This document shows, one piece after another, positions 54,132-63,971 of a DNA stretch of 64,000 nt. Source of the DNA: Gloeocapsa sp. PCC 73106 (lineage in GTDB: Bacteria; Cyanobacteriota; Cyanobacteriia; Cyanobacteriales; Gloeocapsaceae); contig NZ_ALVY01000220.1 of NCBI RefSeq assembly GCF_000332035.1, positions 1 to 64,000 on the forward strand. Direction: 5' to 3'. Within the stretch, counting starts at the first letter, position 1. Every line of letters starts with the position of its first letter. The notes under the pieces were generated by a model. It had not been told where the DNA came from. It did no database searches and was given only the letters and a program-made list of their open reading frames with translations. The translations under genes were made by a program, and so were the position numbers.

Positions 54132-54899
54132 ATGGGATTACTAGATCGTGTCAACAGATTATTTCGAGCTAATTTAAATGATCTTGTAAGTAAAGCCGAA
54201 GATCCAGAAAAAGTGCTGGAACAAGCTGTTATAGACATGGGACAAGACTTAGTTCAACTACGTCAAGCAGTAGCTCAAGCGATCGCCAGTCAAAAACGCA
54301 CAGAAAGTCAATACAAGAGCAATCAAATCGAAGCGGACAAATGGTTCCAACGAGCCCAGCTCGCCCTACAAAAAGGAGAAGAAAGCCTAGCTCGTGAAGC
54401 TCTAGTCAGAAGAAAATCCTATGAGGATACCGCCAACGTACTTAAACAACAACTAGACAGTCAAAGTGGTCAAGTAGAAGACTTAAAACGTAAACTCATC
54501 AGTCTAGAGAGTAAAATTTCTGAGGCAAAAACCAAAAAAGATATGCTTAAAGCCAGAGCTAACGCGGCTAAAGCTAATCAAAGACTCCAAGGAACTCTCT
54601 CTAATATGAATACCGGATCAGCCATGGCAGCTTTTGAGCGCATGGAAGAAAAAGTAATGATCGAAGAAGCTAAATCTCAAGCTATAGGCGAAATCGCCGG
54701 AAGCGGCTTAGATGAGCAGTTCAGACAATTAGAATCATCAGGTGGTGTAGACGATGAATTAGCCGCGATGAAAGCCGCTCTCAGTGGTGCTCCTTCGGTT
54801 CAAGGTAATCTCCCCCCCGCTTCTAGTAGCAGCAGTGTTTCCGATTCACCTATAGACTCGGAATTAGAAGAACTTCGTTCTCAGTTGAAAGAATCCTAG
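54132..54899 (+). CDS. Vipp1/PspA (IM30) family membrane-remodelling protein
   Basis: A 255-residue coiled-coil protein of the ESCRT-III-like Vipp1/PspA group, which forms rings and rods on membranes for thylakoid biogenesis or envelope protection. The start MGLLDRVNRLFRANLNDLVS, then AEDPEKVLEQAVIDMGQDLV and a heptad-rich middle to about residue 215, are typical. A linker with serines and a last helix (IDSELEELRSQLKES) resemble the extra C-terminal helix that marks Vipp1, but PspA paralogues in cyanobacteria are close, so the assignment stays open. Confidence 0.88.
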   Translation: MGLLDRVNRLFRANLNDLVSKAEDPEKVLEQAVIDMGQDLVQLRQAVAQAIASQKRTESQYKSNQIEADKWFQRAQLALQKGEESLAREALVRRKSYEDTANVLKQQLDSQSGQVEDLKRKLISLESKISEAKTKKDMLKARANAAKANQRLQGTLSNMNTGSAMAAFERMEEKVMIEEAKSQAIGEIAGSGLDEQFRQLESSGGVDDELAAMKAALSGAPSVQGNLPPASSSSSVSDSPIDSELEELRSQLKES

Positions 54900-54909
54900 A
54901 CACTTTCGG

Positions 54910-55710
54910 CTAGTTTTTGAGTCCAGTATTACCAACACCCTGAATAAATTGTCTTTGTCCCAACAAAAACAACAGTACAATTGGTACAGTAGCGATAACC
55001 ACCGCAGCCATCAACAGGGACCAGCGATTGGTAAACTGTTCTTGAAAACTAGCTAAAGCCAACTGTACCGTGACTAATTCGGGACGGGTGGTAAACACTA
55101 AGGGTTTAAATAAATCATTCCATTCCCCAATAAAAGTAAACAGAAAAACACTGACCAAAGCAGGGCGAGATAGAGGTAGCATAATTTGAGTTAGAATTTG
55201 CCAACGATTGGCCCCATCTAAAGCCGCCGCTTGTTCTAGTTCTCTAGGAATAGTGATAAAATACTGTCGCATCAAAAAAATACTGAAACCGTTAGCCGCG
55301 GTGGGTAAAATAAGCGCCCAATAGGTATCTAACAGATGTCCCCATTTGAGTACCAGAAAAATAGGAATAACTAAGATTTGCACAGGAATAACCAGAGTCG
55401 CTAAAATCAACAGAGATATCGCCCCTTGTCCAGCAAATTTTAATCTCGCTAAAGCATAACCTGCTAAAGCAGAAGTAATCATCTGTAGAAGCGTTACCGC
55501 CACAGCAACTAAGGTAGAATTAGCAAAAGCTCGTAGAAAATTGCCTCTAGCCCAAGCTTCCCAATAGTTAGTTAACGTCCAAGTTGAGGAAGGATTAACT
55601 CCTAATTCTAAAGAACTCAAAAAGACGATGATTAGAGGTGATAGGATGATTAAAACTCCTAACCAGAGTCCTAAAATAACCAGTATTTTTGCTATAGTTC
55701 CTGGAATCAT
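54910..55710 (-). CDS. ABC transporter permease, MalG/carbohydrate type, unpaired
   Basis: A 266-residue inner-membrane permease of the CUT1 (maltose/glucosylglycerol) type with six helices. The EAA loop that contacts the ATPase reads ELEQAAALDGANRWQILTQI. Partner genes (MalF-type permease, binding protein, ATPase) are not adjacent, so it must combine with components encoded elsewhere. The substrate is uncertain; GgtD-like osmolyte or sugar transport is plausible. It is divergent from ado, with a 160-bp gap holding the latter's leader. Confidence 0.85.
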   Translation of the reverse strand: MIPGTIAKILVILGLWLGVLIILSPLIIVFLSSLELGVNPSSTWTLTNYWEAWARGNFLRAFANSTLVAVAVTLLQMITSALAGYALARLKFAGQGAISLLILATLVIPVQILVIPIFLVLKWGHLLDTYWALILPTAANGFSIFLMRQYFITIPRELEQAAALDGANRWQILTQIMLPLSRPALVSVFLFTFIGEWNDLFKPLVFTTRPELVTVQLALASFQEQFTNRWSLLMAAVVIATVPIVLLFLLGQRQFIQGVGNTGLKN

Positions 55711-55870
55711 AGATGAAAAATTATGCTTATGATAGGCTATTCTTAGTTGGGAATCTTAGCTAGGAGATCAGAAAACCTATACCATGAGAAATAGTAATGA
55801 ATAATCTAGACTTCACCTACTGATTCAGTTTATCTTACTTTAGTTAAAAAAAAGGAGCAAAATAAAACTT

Positions 55871-56566
55871 ATGCAAGAGCTTACTATGCCAAGAGAGCTT
55901 GATTATCAAAGCCCAGAGTATAAAGATGCCTATAGCCGCATTAATGCCATAGTGATCGAAGGCGAACACGAAGCTTATCAAAACTACATTACCTTGGGGG
56001 ATATGTTACCGGACGTTCAAGCAGAATTAGTACGGCTAGCTAAGATGGAGAGTCGCCACGCGAAAGGATTTCAATCCTGCGGCAAAAATTTAAACGTTAC
56101 CCCCGATATGGAGTACGCTAAAAAATTCTTCGCTAAGTTGCACGGGAATTTTCAACAAGCCGCGGCAGAAGGGAAAATCGTTACCTGTTTTGTGATTCAA
56201 TCTTTGATTATCGAAGCCTTTGCGATCGCAGCTTATCACTTATACATTCCCGTAGCCGATCCTTTTGCCCGCAAAATTACCGAAAATGTGGTCAAAGACG
56301 AATATACCCACCTCAACTTCGGTGAAGAGTGGCTCAAAGGGAACTTTGCAAGCGCTAAAGCCGAGTTAGAAGAAGCAAACCGTGAAAATCTACCCATAGT
56401 TTGGCAAATGCTCAACGAAGTAGCAGAAGACGCCGCTATCCTAGCGATGGAAAAAGATGCTCTCGTGGAAGATTTTATGATTAGTTACGGTGAAGCCCTC
56501 GGTAATATCGGCTTTAACACTCGTGAAATCATGCGTCTATCCTCTCAAGGCTTAAAAGTTGCCTAA
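55871..56566 (+). CDS. ado: aldehyde-deformylating oxygenase (alkane synthesis)
   Basis: A 231-residue ferritin-like di-iron enzyme that converts fatty aldehydes to alkanes and formate. The iron ligands are visible in [38 protein letters not shown] and [15 protein letters not shown]. The ribosome site AGGAG lies 14 bases before the ATG; the next Met (residue 6) is a second option. Together with acyl-ACP reductase downstream it forms the cyanobacterial alkane pathway. A hairpin terminator separates the two genes. Confidence 0.97.
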   Translation: MQELTMPRELDYQSPEYKDAYSRINAIVIEGEHEAYQNYITLGDMLPDVQAELVRLAKMESRHAKGFQSCGKNLNVTPDMEYAKKFFAKLHGNFQQAAAEGKIVTCFVIQSLIIEAFAIAAYHLYIPVADPFARKITENVVKDEYTHLNFGEEWLKGNFASAKAELEEANRENLPIVWQMLNEVAEDAAILAMEKDALVEDFMISYGEALGNIGFNTREIMRLSSQGLKVA

Positions 56567-56576
56567 CCGGGCAAAA

Positions 56577-56633
56577 CCCCGCGACTATGGAAGTAGAAAT
56601 CAGAGCGGGGTAGTGCATTCTTGCACATTTTTT
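56577..56633 (+). terminator. double hairpin with T-run between ado and aar
   Basis: CCCCGC (56577-56582) pairs with GCGGGG (56605-56610). Then GTGCA-TTCT-TGCAC (56613-56626) is followed by six Ts (56628-56633), a good intrinsic terminator. It suggests that ado and aar are not simply one transcription unit. Confidence 0.75.
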
Positions 56634-56680
56634 GAGTAATATCGGAACAAATAACCATTTTAATAGAGCCTAAGTAGTAG

Positions 56681-57697
56681 ATGTTTGGTCTTATCGGTCA
56701 TCTTACCAGTTTGGAACACGCTCAATCTGTAGCTGAGCAACTAGGTTATCCAGAATACGCTGAACAAGGAATAGATTTTTGGTGCTCGGCGCCCCCAGTG
56801 CTTCTAGAAGAATTCACAGTTAAAAGCATTACGGGAAAAACTATTGAAGGAGCGTACATAGAGTCTTGTTTCTTGCCAGAAATGTTAGCAAGTCGTCGGG
56901 CTAAAGCCGCTGTGCGCAAGATCCTCAACGCCATGGCTCTAGCCCAGAAACAAGGGATTAACATTACGGCTTTAGGAGGATTTTCTTCAATCGTTTTTGA
57001 AGAGTTTAACCTCAAAGAAAGTAAACAAGTCCGGGATGTAGAGCTAGAGTTTGAACGTTTTACCACGGGTAACACTCATACTGCCTACGTGATCGTGCGA
57101 CAGGTAGAACAGGCTTCAGCTCAGCTGGGAATCGACTTAGCTAAGGCTACCGTAGCTGTCGTAGGAGCAACAGGAGATATTGGCAGCGCGGTGTGTCGTT
57201 GGCTAGACCAGAAGACATCGGTAGCAGACTTATTATTAGTAGCGCGTAATCAAGAAAGATTGCAAGCACTACAAGCTGAACTAGGACGAGGTAAAATTCT
57301 CGCCTTAGAAGAAGCTCTAGTAGAGGCAGATATTCTAGTCTGGGTAGCCAGTATACCTAAAAGCCTGGAGATTAAGGTAGAAACTCTCAAGAAACCCTGC
57401 TTAATCATAGATGGAGGCTATCCGAAAAATTTGGGTACAAAAATTCAACATCCTGAGATCACGGTGCTAAAAGGTGGAATAGTAGAGCACTCCTTGGATA
57501 TTAGTTGGACAATCATGGAAATAGTTAACATGGATGCGCCAGCTCGTCAAATGTTCGCATGTTTTGCCGAAGCGATGCTATTAGAATTCGAAGACTGTCA
57601 GACTAATTATTCTTGGGGACGCAATCAAATTACACCGGAGAGAATGGAGAAAATAGGCGAATTTTCGATTAAACACGGGTTTAAACCTCTGATCTAG
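56681..57697 (+). CDS. aar: long-chain acyl-ACP reductase (AAR)
   Basis: A 338-residue NADPH-dependent reductase that makes fatty aldehyde from acyl-ACP. The start [20 protein letters not shown] is diagnostic. The Rossmann motif [16 protein letters not shown] lies near residues 160-175 and the catalytic-site region [11 protein letters not shown] near 70 is also typical. It supplies aldehyde to ado. accA follows after 17 bp, so lipid diversion and malonyl-CoA synthesis probably share a transcript. Confidence 0.96.
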   Translation: MFGLIGHLTSLEHAQSVAEQLGYPEYAEQGIDFWCSAPPVLLEEFTVKSITGKTIEGAYIESCFLPEMLASRRAKAAVRKILNAMALAQKQGINITALGGFSSIVFEEFNLKESKQVRDVELEFERFTTGNTHTAYVIVRQVEQASAQLGIDLAKATVAVVGATGDIGSAVCRWLDQKTSVADLLLVARNQERLQALQAELGRGKILALEEALVEADILVWVASIPKSLEIKVETLKKPCLIIDGGYPKNLGTKIQHPEITVLKGGIVEHSLDISWTIMEIVNMDAPARQMFACFAEAMLLEFEDCQTNYSWGRNQITPERMEKIGEFSIKHGFKPLI

Positions 57698-57714
57698 GAA
57701 TAGATAGGCAAATT

Positions 57715-58686
57715 ATGTCCAAACAAGCACGCACTTTTACTCTTGAGTTTGAGAGACCCTTATTTGATTTAGAAGCGAAAATAGGAGAAATACGTCAATT
57801 AGCCAAGGAAAATCATAATGTAGATCTTTCAGCCCAAGTTGATTATCTGAGTCTGCAAGCAGAACAACTCAGAAAGGAAATTTTTAGCTCTCTGACTCCG
57901 TCACAAAAACTACAAATCGCTCGGCATCCCCGTCGTCCAAGTACCTTAGATTATATTCAAACGATCACAGATGAATGGGTAGAACTACACGGCGATCGCA
58001 CCGGCTATGACGATCCAGCTCTAGTAGGAGGAATCGGGAGGATACAAGGACGACCAGTAGTGATTCTGGGACACCAAAAGGGGAGAGATACCAAAGATAA
58101 CGTAGCTCGAAACTTCGGTATGGCTTCACCAGGAGGTTATCGCAAAGCAATCCGCTTGATGGAACACGCTAATCGCTTTCAACTACCGATACTGACTTTT
58201 ATTGATACCCCAGGCGCTTGGGCAGGGGTAGAAGCAGAAAAGTTAGGACAAGGAGAAGCTATAGCCTATAATCTACGAGAAATGTTCCTTTTTGACGTAC
58301 CGATTATCTGCACCGTCATCGGTGAAGGAGGATCGGGAGGAGCTCTGGGAATAGGGGTAGGCGATCGCCTCTTGATGTTTGAACATTCTGTTTACACCGT
58401 AGCTACACCGGAAGCCTGCGCGGCGATTCTCTGGAAGGACGCAGGCAAATCAGAACAAGCCTGTAATGCTCTGAAAATAACCGCATCTGATTTACAAAGA
58501 CTGGGCATTATCGACCAAATCTTACCAGAGCCAAAGGGTTGCGCTCACGCCGATCCCCTCGGAGCTGCAGCTATCCTCAAAGGAGCTCTTTGGGAAAATT
58601 TAGAACAACTAAGTCAGATGACTCCCATCGAGAGAAAACAATTGCGTTATCAGAAGTTTCGTCAGATAGGGATTTTTAGTGAATAA
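57715..58686 (+). CDS. accA: acetyl-CoA carboxylase carboxyltransferase subunit alpha
   Basis: A 323-residue carboxyltransferase subunit that with AccD transfers CO2 from biotin to acetyl-CoA. Seen are [64 protein letters not shown] and [15 protein letters not shown]. Length is usual for cyanobacteria. It follows aar by 17 bp; the downstream SDR gene has its own leader. Confidence 0.97.
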   Translation: MSKQARTFTLEFERPLFDLEAKIGEIRQLAKENHNVDLSAQVDYLSLQAEQLRKEIFSSLTPSQKLQIARHPRRPSTLDYIQTITDEWVELHGDRTGYDDPALVGGIGRIQGRPVVILGHQKGRDTKDNVARNFGMASPGGYRKAIRLMEHANRFQLPILTFIDTPGAWAGVEAEKLGQGEAIAYNLREMFLFDVPIICTVIGEGGSGGALGIGVGDRLLMFEHSVYTVATPEACAAILWKDAGKSEQACNALKITASDLQRLGIIDQILPEPKGCAHADPLGAAAILKGALWENLEQLSQMTPIERKQLRYQKFRQIGIFSE

Positions 58687-58695
58687 GAGTAAAAA

Positions 58696-58746
58696 TGCTA
58701 TAATAGTAAAGGTGATCGCAAGCCAACACTTGTGTGAAAACACAGG
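58696..58746 (+). promoter_or_regulatory. extended -10 promoter and GAAA-loop hairpin in the SDR leader
   Basis: TGCTATAAT (58696-58704) is a strong extended -10 element. About 25 bases later CTTGTGT-GAAA-ACACAGG (58729-58746) can fold into a 7-bp stem with a GAAA loop in the transcript. The resulting 5' UTR is about 90 bases, long enough for control. Confidence 0.45.
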
Positions 58747-58805
58747 AGTAAAGGCTAGGGATCAAGAAATTAGGTTCCGAGTAAAAGTAAAAAATTGACC
58801 AGATT

Positions 58806-59534
58806 ATGAAGTCTTGGCAAGAACAACAACGAGCAATTATTACCGGAGCTAGTAGTGGGATAGGCAAAGCAACCGCCGTAGCCTTCGCCAAAGCAGGAAT
58901 AGCAGTCGCTCTAGTGGGTCGCTCCCAAGCAAAACTAGAGCAAGTAGTACAAATAGCCAAAAGTGTAGGAACCGAAGCCAAAGGGTATATCCTAGATCTG
59001 GCAGAAGTTGAGTTAGTAAAAGCTGAGATGAGTGCGATCGCTCAGGACTTTCAACCAATAGACATATTGGTCAACAACGCCGGTATGGGTTACACTAACC
59101 TCTTGAAGGAAACCTCCCTATCTGACTGGCAACAAGTTTTAAATTTAAATTTGACGAGTGTGTTTCAGTCAACACAAGCCATCTTACCCCTGATGCGCGA
59201 TCGTAAAGCAGGAGTAATTATTAATGTAGCCTCCATCGCGGCTCACTCATCTTTCCCAAATTGGGGAGCTTACTCGGTTAGTAAAGCCGGTTTGGTAGCC
59301 TTCTCTAAAATTCTGGCCGCAGAAGAAAAAGTCCATGGCATTCGTGTCATGACTGTCTCACCCGGAGCAGTTAATACACCTATCTGGGACACAGATACAG
59401 TGGGAGCTGACTTTGAGCGATCGCTGATGTTAACCCCAGAGGTTGTCGCTCAGACTATTCTCTATGCCGCCACTCTGCCCCCTGGCGCGATGATTGAAGA
59501 AATCACTCTAATGCCTAGCGCGGGCGCGCTTTGA
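58806..59534 (+). CDS. short-chain dehydrogenase/reductase
   Basis: A 242-residue classical SDR. The cofactor motif GASSGIGKATA (about 15-25), the structural NNAGMGY, and the catalytic YSVSKAG with Ser at NVASIAAHSS are seen. The basic GRSQ after the second strand favours NADP(H). The substrate is not evident. The gene often sits beside ado/aar/accA in cyanobacteria, so a lipid-related alcohol or ketone is possible. Confidence 0.9.
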   Translation: MKSWQEQQRAIITGASSGIGKATAVAFAKAGIAVALVGRSQAKLEQVVQIAKSVGTEAKGYILDLAEVELVKAEMSAIAQDFQPIDILVNNAGMGYTNLLKETSLSDWQQVLNLNLTSVFQSTQAILPLMRDRKAGVIINVASIAAHSSFPNWGAYSVSKAGLVAFSKILAAEEKVHGIRVMTVSPGAVNTPIWDTDTVGADFERSLMLTPEVVAQTILYAATLPPGAMIEEITLMPSAGAL

Positions 59535-59577
59535 GGAGAACAATTTTTGAGTTAATTTATTGAGATCAACAAAAAAT

Positions 59578-60267
59578 ATGACCACAGCTTCTTCTAACGG
59601 TTCTAACTACTCGGGAAAAACGCTCAATAGTAGACCAGATCGGACTAGTCATCAAGGTGGGACCCCCGCCCTTCGCCCTCAACTAAGCCCTGCAGAGGCT
59701 CAGGCTCAACTCGCCGACGCTGTTGAGAAAATCTTAGAAGGTTTAGGAGAGGATACTCAAAGAGAAGGACTGCTAAAAACACCGAAACGAGTGGCCGAAT
59801 CGATGCAATTTCTGACTCAGGGCTATAACCAATCTTTAGAAACTATCGTCAATGGCGCTATTTTTGACGAAGGACATAATGAAATGGTATTAGTTAGAGA
59901 TATTGATTTCTTTAGCTTGTGCGAACATCATATGTTACCTTTCATGGGTAGAGCTCACGTCGCTTACATTCCCAATCAAAAAGTTGTAGGGTTGAGTAAA
60001 CTAGCTCGCGTAGTAGAAATGTACTCTAGGAGGTTGCAGGTACAAGAGCGTCTCACGCGTCAGGTTGCTGAAGCCATCCAAACGGTTTTAGAGCCCCAAG
60101 GTGTGGCAGTCGTGATGGAGGCTACCCATATGTGTATGGTGATGCGAGGAGTACAAAAACCAGGCTCTTGGACGGTAACTAGCGCTATGATAGGAGCATT
60201 CCAAGAAGATCAAAGAACCAGGGAAGAATTTCTGAATCTGATTCGTCATCAGCCTAATTTTATGTAA
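59578..60267 (+). CDS. folE: GTP cyclohydrolase I
   Basis: A 229-residue enzyme that converts GTP to dihydroneopterin triphosphate for folate and pterins. The zinc ligands are in [10 protein letters not shown] and [24 protein letters not shown] and [20 protein letters not shown] are conserved. An N-terminal tail of about 45 residues is rich in Ser, Asn and Pro. The ATG at 59578 is preferred to a TTG at 59560. Its stop overlaps the end of the convergent trpF by 8 bp. Confidence 0.96.
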   Translation: MTTASSNGSNYSGKTLNSRPDRTSHQGGTPALRPQLSPAEAQAQLADAVEKILEGLGEDTQREGLLKTPKRVAESMQFLTQGYNQSLETIVNGAIFDEGHNEMVLVRDIDFFSLCEHHMLPFMGRAHVAYIPNQKVVGLSKLARVVEMYSRRLQVQERLTRQVAEAIQTVLEPQGVAVVMEATHMCMVMRGVQKPGSWTVTSAMIGAFQEDQRTREEFLNLIRHQPNFM

Positions 60268-60898
60268 ACCGAGAGAGTTTGAGTTGCTCAAATAAACGGG
60301 CGACTCGCTCTAAGTCTTTATCTCCAGGCGATCGCTCTACCCCACTAGATAAGTCAATACCATCAGGCTGTAGTTGACTCAAAGCTAAGGAGAGATTGTC
60401 TGGAGTTAATCCCCCCGCCAACAACCAAGGTAAAGGCGCGGTAAAAGACTGTAAACTTAACCAGGGGAGCGTTTTACCCGTACCTCCCTTTAGGTTAGGA
60501 TCATAGGCGTCTAGAAGCAGAGTATCGACACAATCGGCGTAGATGGCTACTTGAGAGAGAGTTTCTTTTCCTTTGACTCTTAGGGCTTTAATTACTTCTA
60601 AATTGGCGGAAATCCGACGCAAACTAAGACAAAACTCGGCAGACTCGTCACCGTGTAACTGTACCCCCGTTAATCCCGTTTCTAGCACCGTGTCATGAAT
60701 AACTTGCCAAGAAGCGTTGACAAAGACACCAATACATTTGATGCTTTCGGGTAAATCTTCGATAATAGATTTAATTCCTTGAGGGTTCAAATAGCGAGGA
60801 GAAGGGGGGAAACAGATAAAACCTAGAGTATCTGCGCCTAGATTAGCGATCGCTTGAGCTTGTTTGAGTTGAGTAACACCACAAATTTTAACCCGCAT
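60260..60898 (-). CDS. trpF: phosphoribosylanthranilate isomerase
   Basis: A 212-residue TIM-barrel enzyme of tryptophan synthesis. The catalytic cysteine is in [10 protein letters not shown] and the catalytic aspartate in [23 protein letters not shown] and [11 protein letters not shown] are also present. It is divergent from the SNF2 helicase gene, with only 20 bp between starts, so the promoters must overlap. Confidence 0.95.
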   Translation of the reverse strand: MRVKICGVTQLKQAQAIANLGADTLGFICFPPSPRYLNPQGIKSIIEDLPESIKCIGVFVNASWQVIHDTVLETGLTGVQLHGDESAEFCLSLRRISANLEVIKALRVKGKETLSQVAIYADCVDTLLLDAYDPNLKGGTGKTLPWLSLQSFTAPLPWLLAGGLTPDNLSLALSQLQPDGIDLSSGVERSPGDKDLERVARLFEQLKLSRFT

Positions 60899-60918
60899 AG
60901 TTATGGAAATTATCTTTA

Positions 60919-63900
60919 ATGCCTACTCTCCATGGTAGTTGGATTTTAGCACCCGCGTCTTGTTCTTTTTTCCTCTGGAGTGAAACTTGGCGTCCTCCAA
61001 TTGGACTAGAAGAGGGAATTCATCCCTATTGTCTCAGTCAAGACGCTCTTTCTCAATCTTTCAACTGGGAACAGAATTGGTCTAGTTTAACTTTATCACT
61101 CCCGAGTCGAGAGTTACCTCTGTTATCTGGACAGGTAGCTTTAGAATCCCTACCCCTAAAACCTTGGCGCGTGGAAGGTTTTAATCTCACACCCCATGAG
61201 GCGATCGCCTTCTTAGCCTCTTTACCCCTCAACTCTCTACCTCAAGAAAACGAATATATAGGGGAAGATCTCCGCTTTTGGTGTCATATTTACCGTTGGA
61301 GCTTAGATTTATTAGTCAGGCGTAAATTTATCCCTGGTATCATCGAGCAGACACCCGAGACGCTGCAAACCCTCTGGCAACCCCTACTAGATAATACAAT
61401 CGATCAAGCTCGTTTAGCTAAATTCACTCGTTTGATGCCTAGAGTTTGCAGTCAATATGAACCTAACCAGTCATTTTCCTCCCAAGTCTTACTCTTGAGC
61501 GCTCTAATCACTCTAGTCGATGTACAGATTCGTCATTCCTTAGATTCTTCCGGGAAGTGGTTACAGACAATCTTTCAAAAGCAAGCCACCTTCAGCGCTT
61601 GTGATCAAGATTTACAAAGTTTAAAAACTACCTTGCACAATTGGACTCTACCTAGACAAGAGTATATCGTCAGTAACCCTAACTACCAACTAGGACAAAA
61701 TCAATTTCGACTTTGTTTAGTTTTGACACCACCATTAGAGAAAACAGAAGATTGGCGTTTAGCTTACTCTTTACAAGCTTTAGACGCTCCTGAGTTACGT
61801 TTGGATGGGGCGACTATTTGGCGTCATCCCGTCTCCCAATTACTCTACCAGGGGCGCATTATCGAACAACCCCAAGAAACCTTACTCAAGGGTTTAGGTT
61901 TAGCCGCGCGTCTTTTTCCGCCGATTCGAGAAAGTCTGGAAGAAAAACAACCGGTAAGCTGTACCTTATCATATATACAGGTTTACGAGTTTATCGGTGG
62001 CTTAGCTCAGGAACTACAAAATAACGGCTTAGGAGTCATTCTACCTCCTGGTTTGGATTTAGTCGCCAATAAAAGACGTTTGGGATTAAAAATTACTGCT
62101 AAAGTTAACCAGAAAAAAGGACAAAATCTTAGCTTAAAAAGCCTACTTGACTATCAAATAGCTATAACGATTGGCTCGGAAACTATTTCTCAAGGGGAAT
62201 TTGAAGAGTTACTTGAAGCTAGATCCCCTTTTGTACAGTTTAAGGGGGAATGGATCGCTCTACAACCAGGAGATGTCAGAGCAGCACAAGAAATCCTCTC
62301 CCCATCTCATCAGAAAACTAGTTTATCGGTGACTGACGCGATTCGTTTGAGCGCAGGAGATAGTCAACCCTTTGGGAAATTACCCGTGGTTGAATTCGCT
62401 CCTGAGGGGATTTTACAAGAGTTACTCGACTATATTAATAACAATCAAAGCTTAGCAATAGTTGCACAACCATCGGCTTTTATTGGCGAATTGCGCCCTT
62501 ATCAACTGCGAGGGCTGAGTTGGTTATCATTTTTAGAAAGGTGGGGTTTTGGAGCTTGTTTGGCTGATGATATGGGTTTAGGGAAAACTCCTCAATTACT
62601 CGCTTTTTTATTGCATTTGAAAGCACAAAAGCGTTTACTTAAACCTAGTCTCGTTATTTGTCCTACTTCGGTGTTAAATAATTGGCAAAGAGAAGCGCAA
62701 AAATTCGCCCCTAGCTTAACTGTATTGGTACATCACGGCGATAAACGCGCCTTAGGAAAAGAATGGCAAAGACGAGTTAGTGATTTTGATCTAGTACTGA
62801 CGAGTTATTCTCTACTGTATCGAGATCAAAGTACCTTGGAAGGGTTAGAATGGCAAGTTCTGGCTCTAGATGAGGCGCAAAACCTAAAAAATTCTAGCAC
62901 CAAACAGTCTCAAAGCGCGCGCCAATTAAAGGCTGATTTTCGCGTCGCTCTCACGGGTACTCCCGTAGAAAATCGCTTATCAGAACTCTGGTCTATTGTG
63001 GATCTGGTTAATCCGGGTTGGTTGGGAAATCGTCAGTTTTTTCAAACTCGTTTTGCTACCCCAATTGAAAAACAGGGAGATGAACAGTCTTTACAAACTT
63101 TGCGCTCTCTGATTTCTCCTTTTATGTTGCGTCGTTTGAAAACGGATCCCGAAATTAGACAAGATTTACCAGAGAAGCAGGAAATGAACGTCTTCTGTAG
63201 TTTGTCCACCGAACAAGCAGAACTCTATCAAAAGGTGGTGGAAGAATCTTTAAACCAAATTGAAACCAGTAGCGGAATTACTAGACGCGCTACCATTTTA
63301 ACCCTACTACTTAAACTTAAGCAGATTTGCAATCATCCCGCTCAATTTTTAAAGGCTAAGAGTTTGGGTAGTAGTGAGCGATCGGGTAAGTTATTGCGTT
63401 TAGAGGAAATGTTGGAAGAATTAATCATCGCAGGCGATCGCGCTTTAATTTTTACCCAATTTGCTCAGTGGGGTAAACTGCTTCAAGCTTATCTCTCGGC
63501 TAAGTTTAACACTGATGCTTTATTTCTCTATGGCGCTACTCGACGTGACCAACGCCAAGAAATGATCGATCGCTTTCAAAATGACCCCAATGGTCCCCCC
63601 ATTTTTATCCTCTCTCTGAAAGCTGGGGGAACAGGTTTAAATTTGACTCGCGCTAATCATGTTTTTCACATCGATCGCTGGTGGAATCCTGCGGTAGAAA
63701 ATCAAGCCACAGATCGGGCTTTTCGTCTGGGACAAACGCGCAACGTTCAGGTACACAAGTTTATTTGTACTGGAACTTTAGAAGAACGCATTCACGAGAT
63801 GATCGAAAAGAAAAAGGAGTTAGCCACACAAACGGTAGCTGCTGGAGAAGATTGGTTAACGGAATTAGATACCAATCAGTTACGGGATTTGTTATTACTC

Positions 63901-63927
63901 GACCGTGACGCGGTGATTGAATCTTGA
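60919..63927 (+). CDS. SNF2/Rad54-family DNA-dependent ATPase
   Basis: A 1002-residue protein. Residues about 1-500 are the SNF2-associated N-terminal region of bacterial members (DUF3670-type), with SVTDAIRLSAGD near its end. Motif I LADDMGLGKT lies near 550, motif II LALDEAQNLKN near 650, motif III ALTGTPVENRLSELW near 678, and the second RecA lobe ends with NQATDRAFRLGQ near 926. It translocates on DNA or remodels protein-DNA complexes; partner unknown. Length and motifs are complete. A similar gene is widespread in cyanobacteria. Confidence 0.92.
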   Translation: MPTLHGSWILAPASCSFFLWSETWRPPIGLEEGIHPYCLSQDALSQSFNWEQNWSSLTLSLPSRELPLLSGQVALESLPLKPWRVEGFNLTPHEAIAFLASLPLNSLPQENEYIGEDLRFWCHIYRWSLDLLVRRKFIPGIIEQTPETLQTLWQPLLDNTIDQARLAKFTRLMPRVCSQYEPNQSFSSQVLLLSALITLVDVQIRHSLDSSGKWLQTIFQKQATFSACDQDLQSLKTTLHNWTLPRQEYIVSNPNYQLGQNQFRLCLVLTPPLEKTEDWRLAYSLQALDAPELRLDGATIWRHPVSQLLYQGRIIEQPQETLLKGLGLAARLFPPIRESLEEKQPVSCTLSYIQVYEFIGGLAQELQNNGLGVILPPGLDLVANKRRLGLKITAKVNQKKGQNLSLKSLLDYQIAITIGSETISQGEFEELLEARSPFVQFKGEWIALQPGDVRAAQEILSPSHQKTSLSVTDAIRLSAGDSQPFGKLPVVEFAPEGILQELLDYINNNQSLAIVAQPSAFIGELRPYQLRGLSWLSFLERWGFGACLADDMGLGKTPQLLAFLLHLKAQKRLLKPSLVICPTSVLNNWQREAQKFAPSLTVLVHHGDKRALGKEWQRRVSDFDLVLTSYSLLYRDQSTLEGLEWQVLALDEAQNLKNSSTKQSQSARQLKADFRVALTGTPVENRLSELWSIVDLVNPGWLGNRQFFQTRFATPIEKQGDEQSLQTLRSLISPFMLRRLKTDPEIRQDLPEKQEMNVFCSLSTEQAELYQKVVEESLNQIETSSGITRRATILTLLLKLKQICNHPAQFLKAKSLGSSERSGKLLRLEEMLEELIIAGDRALIFTQFAQWGKLLQAYLSAKFNTDALFLYGATRRDQRQEMIDRFQNDPNGPPIFILSLKAGGTGLNLTRANHVFHIDRWWNPAVENQATDRAFRLGQTRNVQVHKFICTGTLEERIHEMIEKKKELATQTVAAGEDWLTELDTNQLRDLLLLDRDAVIES

Positions 63928-63941
63928 TTATAGGGCTACGC

Positions 63942-63971
63942 TTGACGTCCGTCCCGTTTTTCTGTTAGTAT
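63942..63971 (+). promoter_or_regulatory. candidate promoter at the right edge
   Basis: TTGACG (63942-63947) and TAGTAT (63966-63971) are 18 bp apart. An ATG three bases before the window end could start the next gene. No more can be said. Confidence 0.35.
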
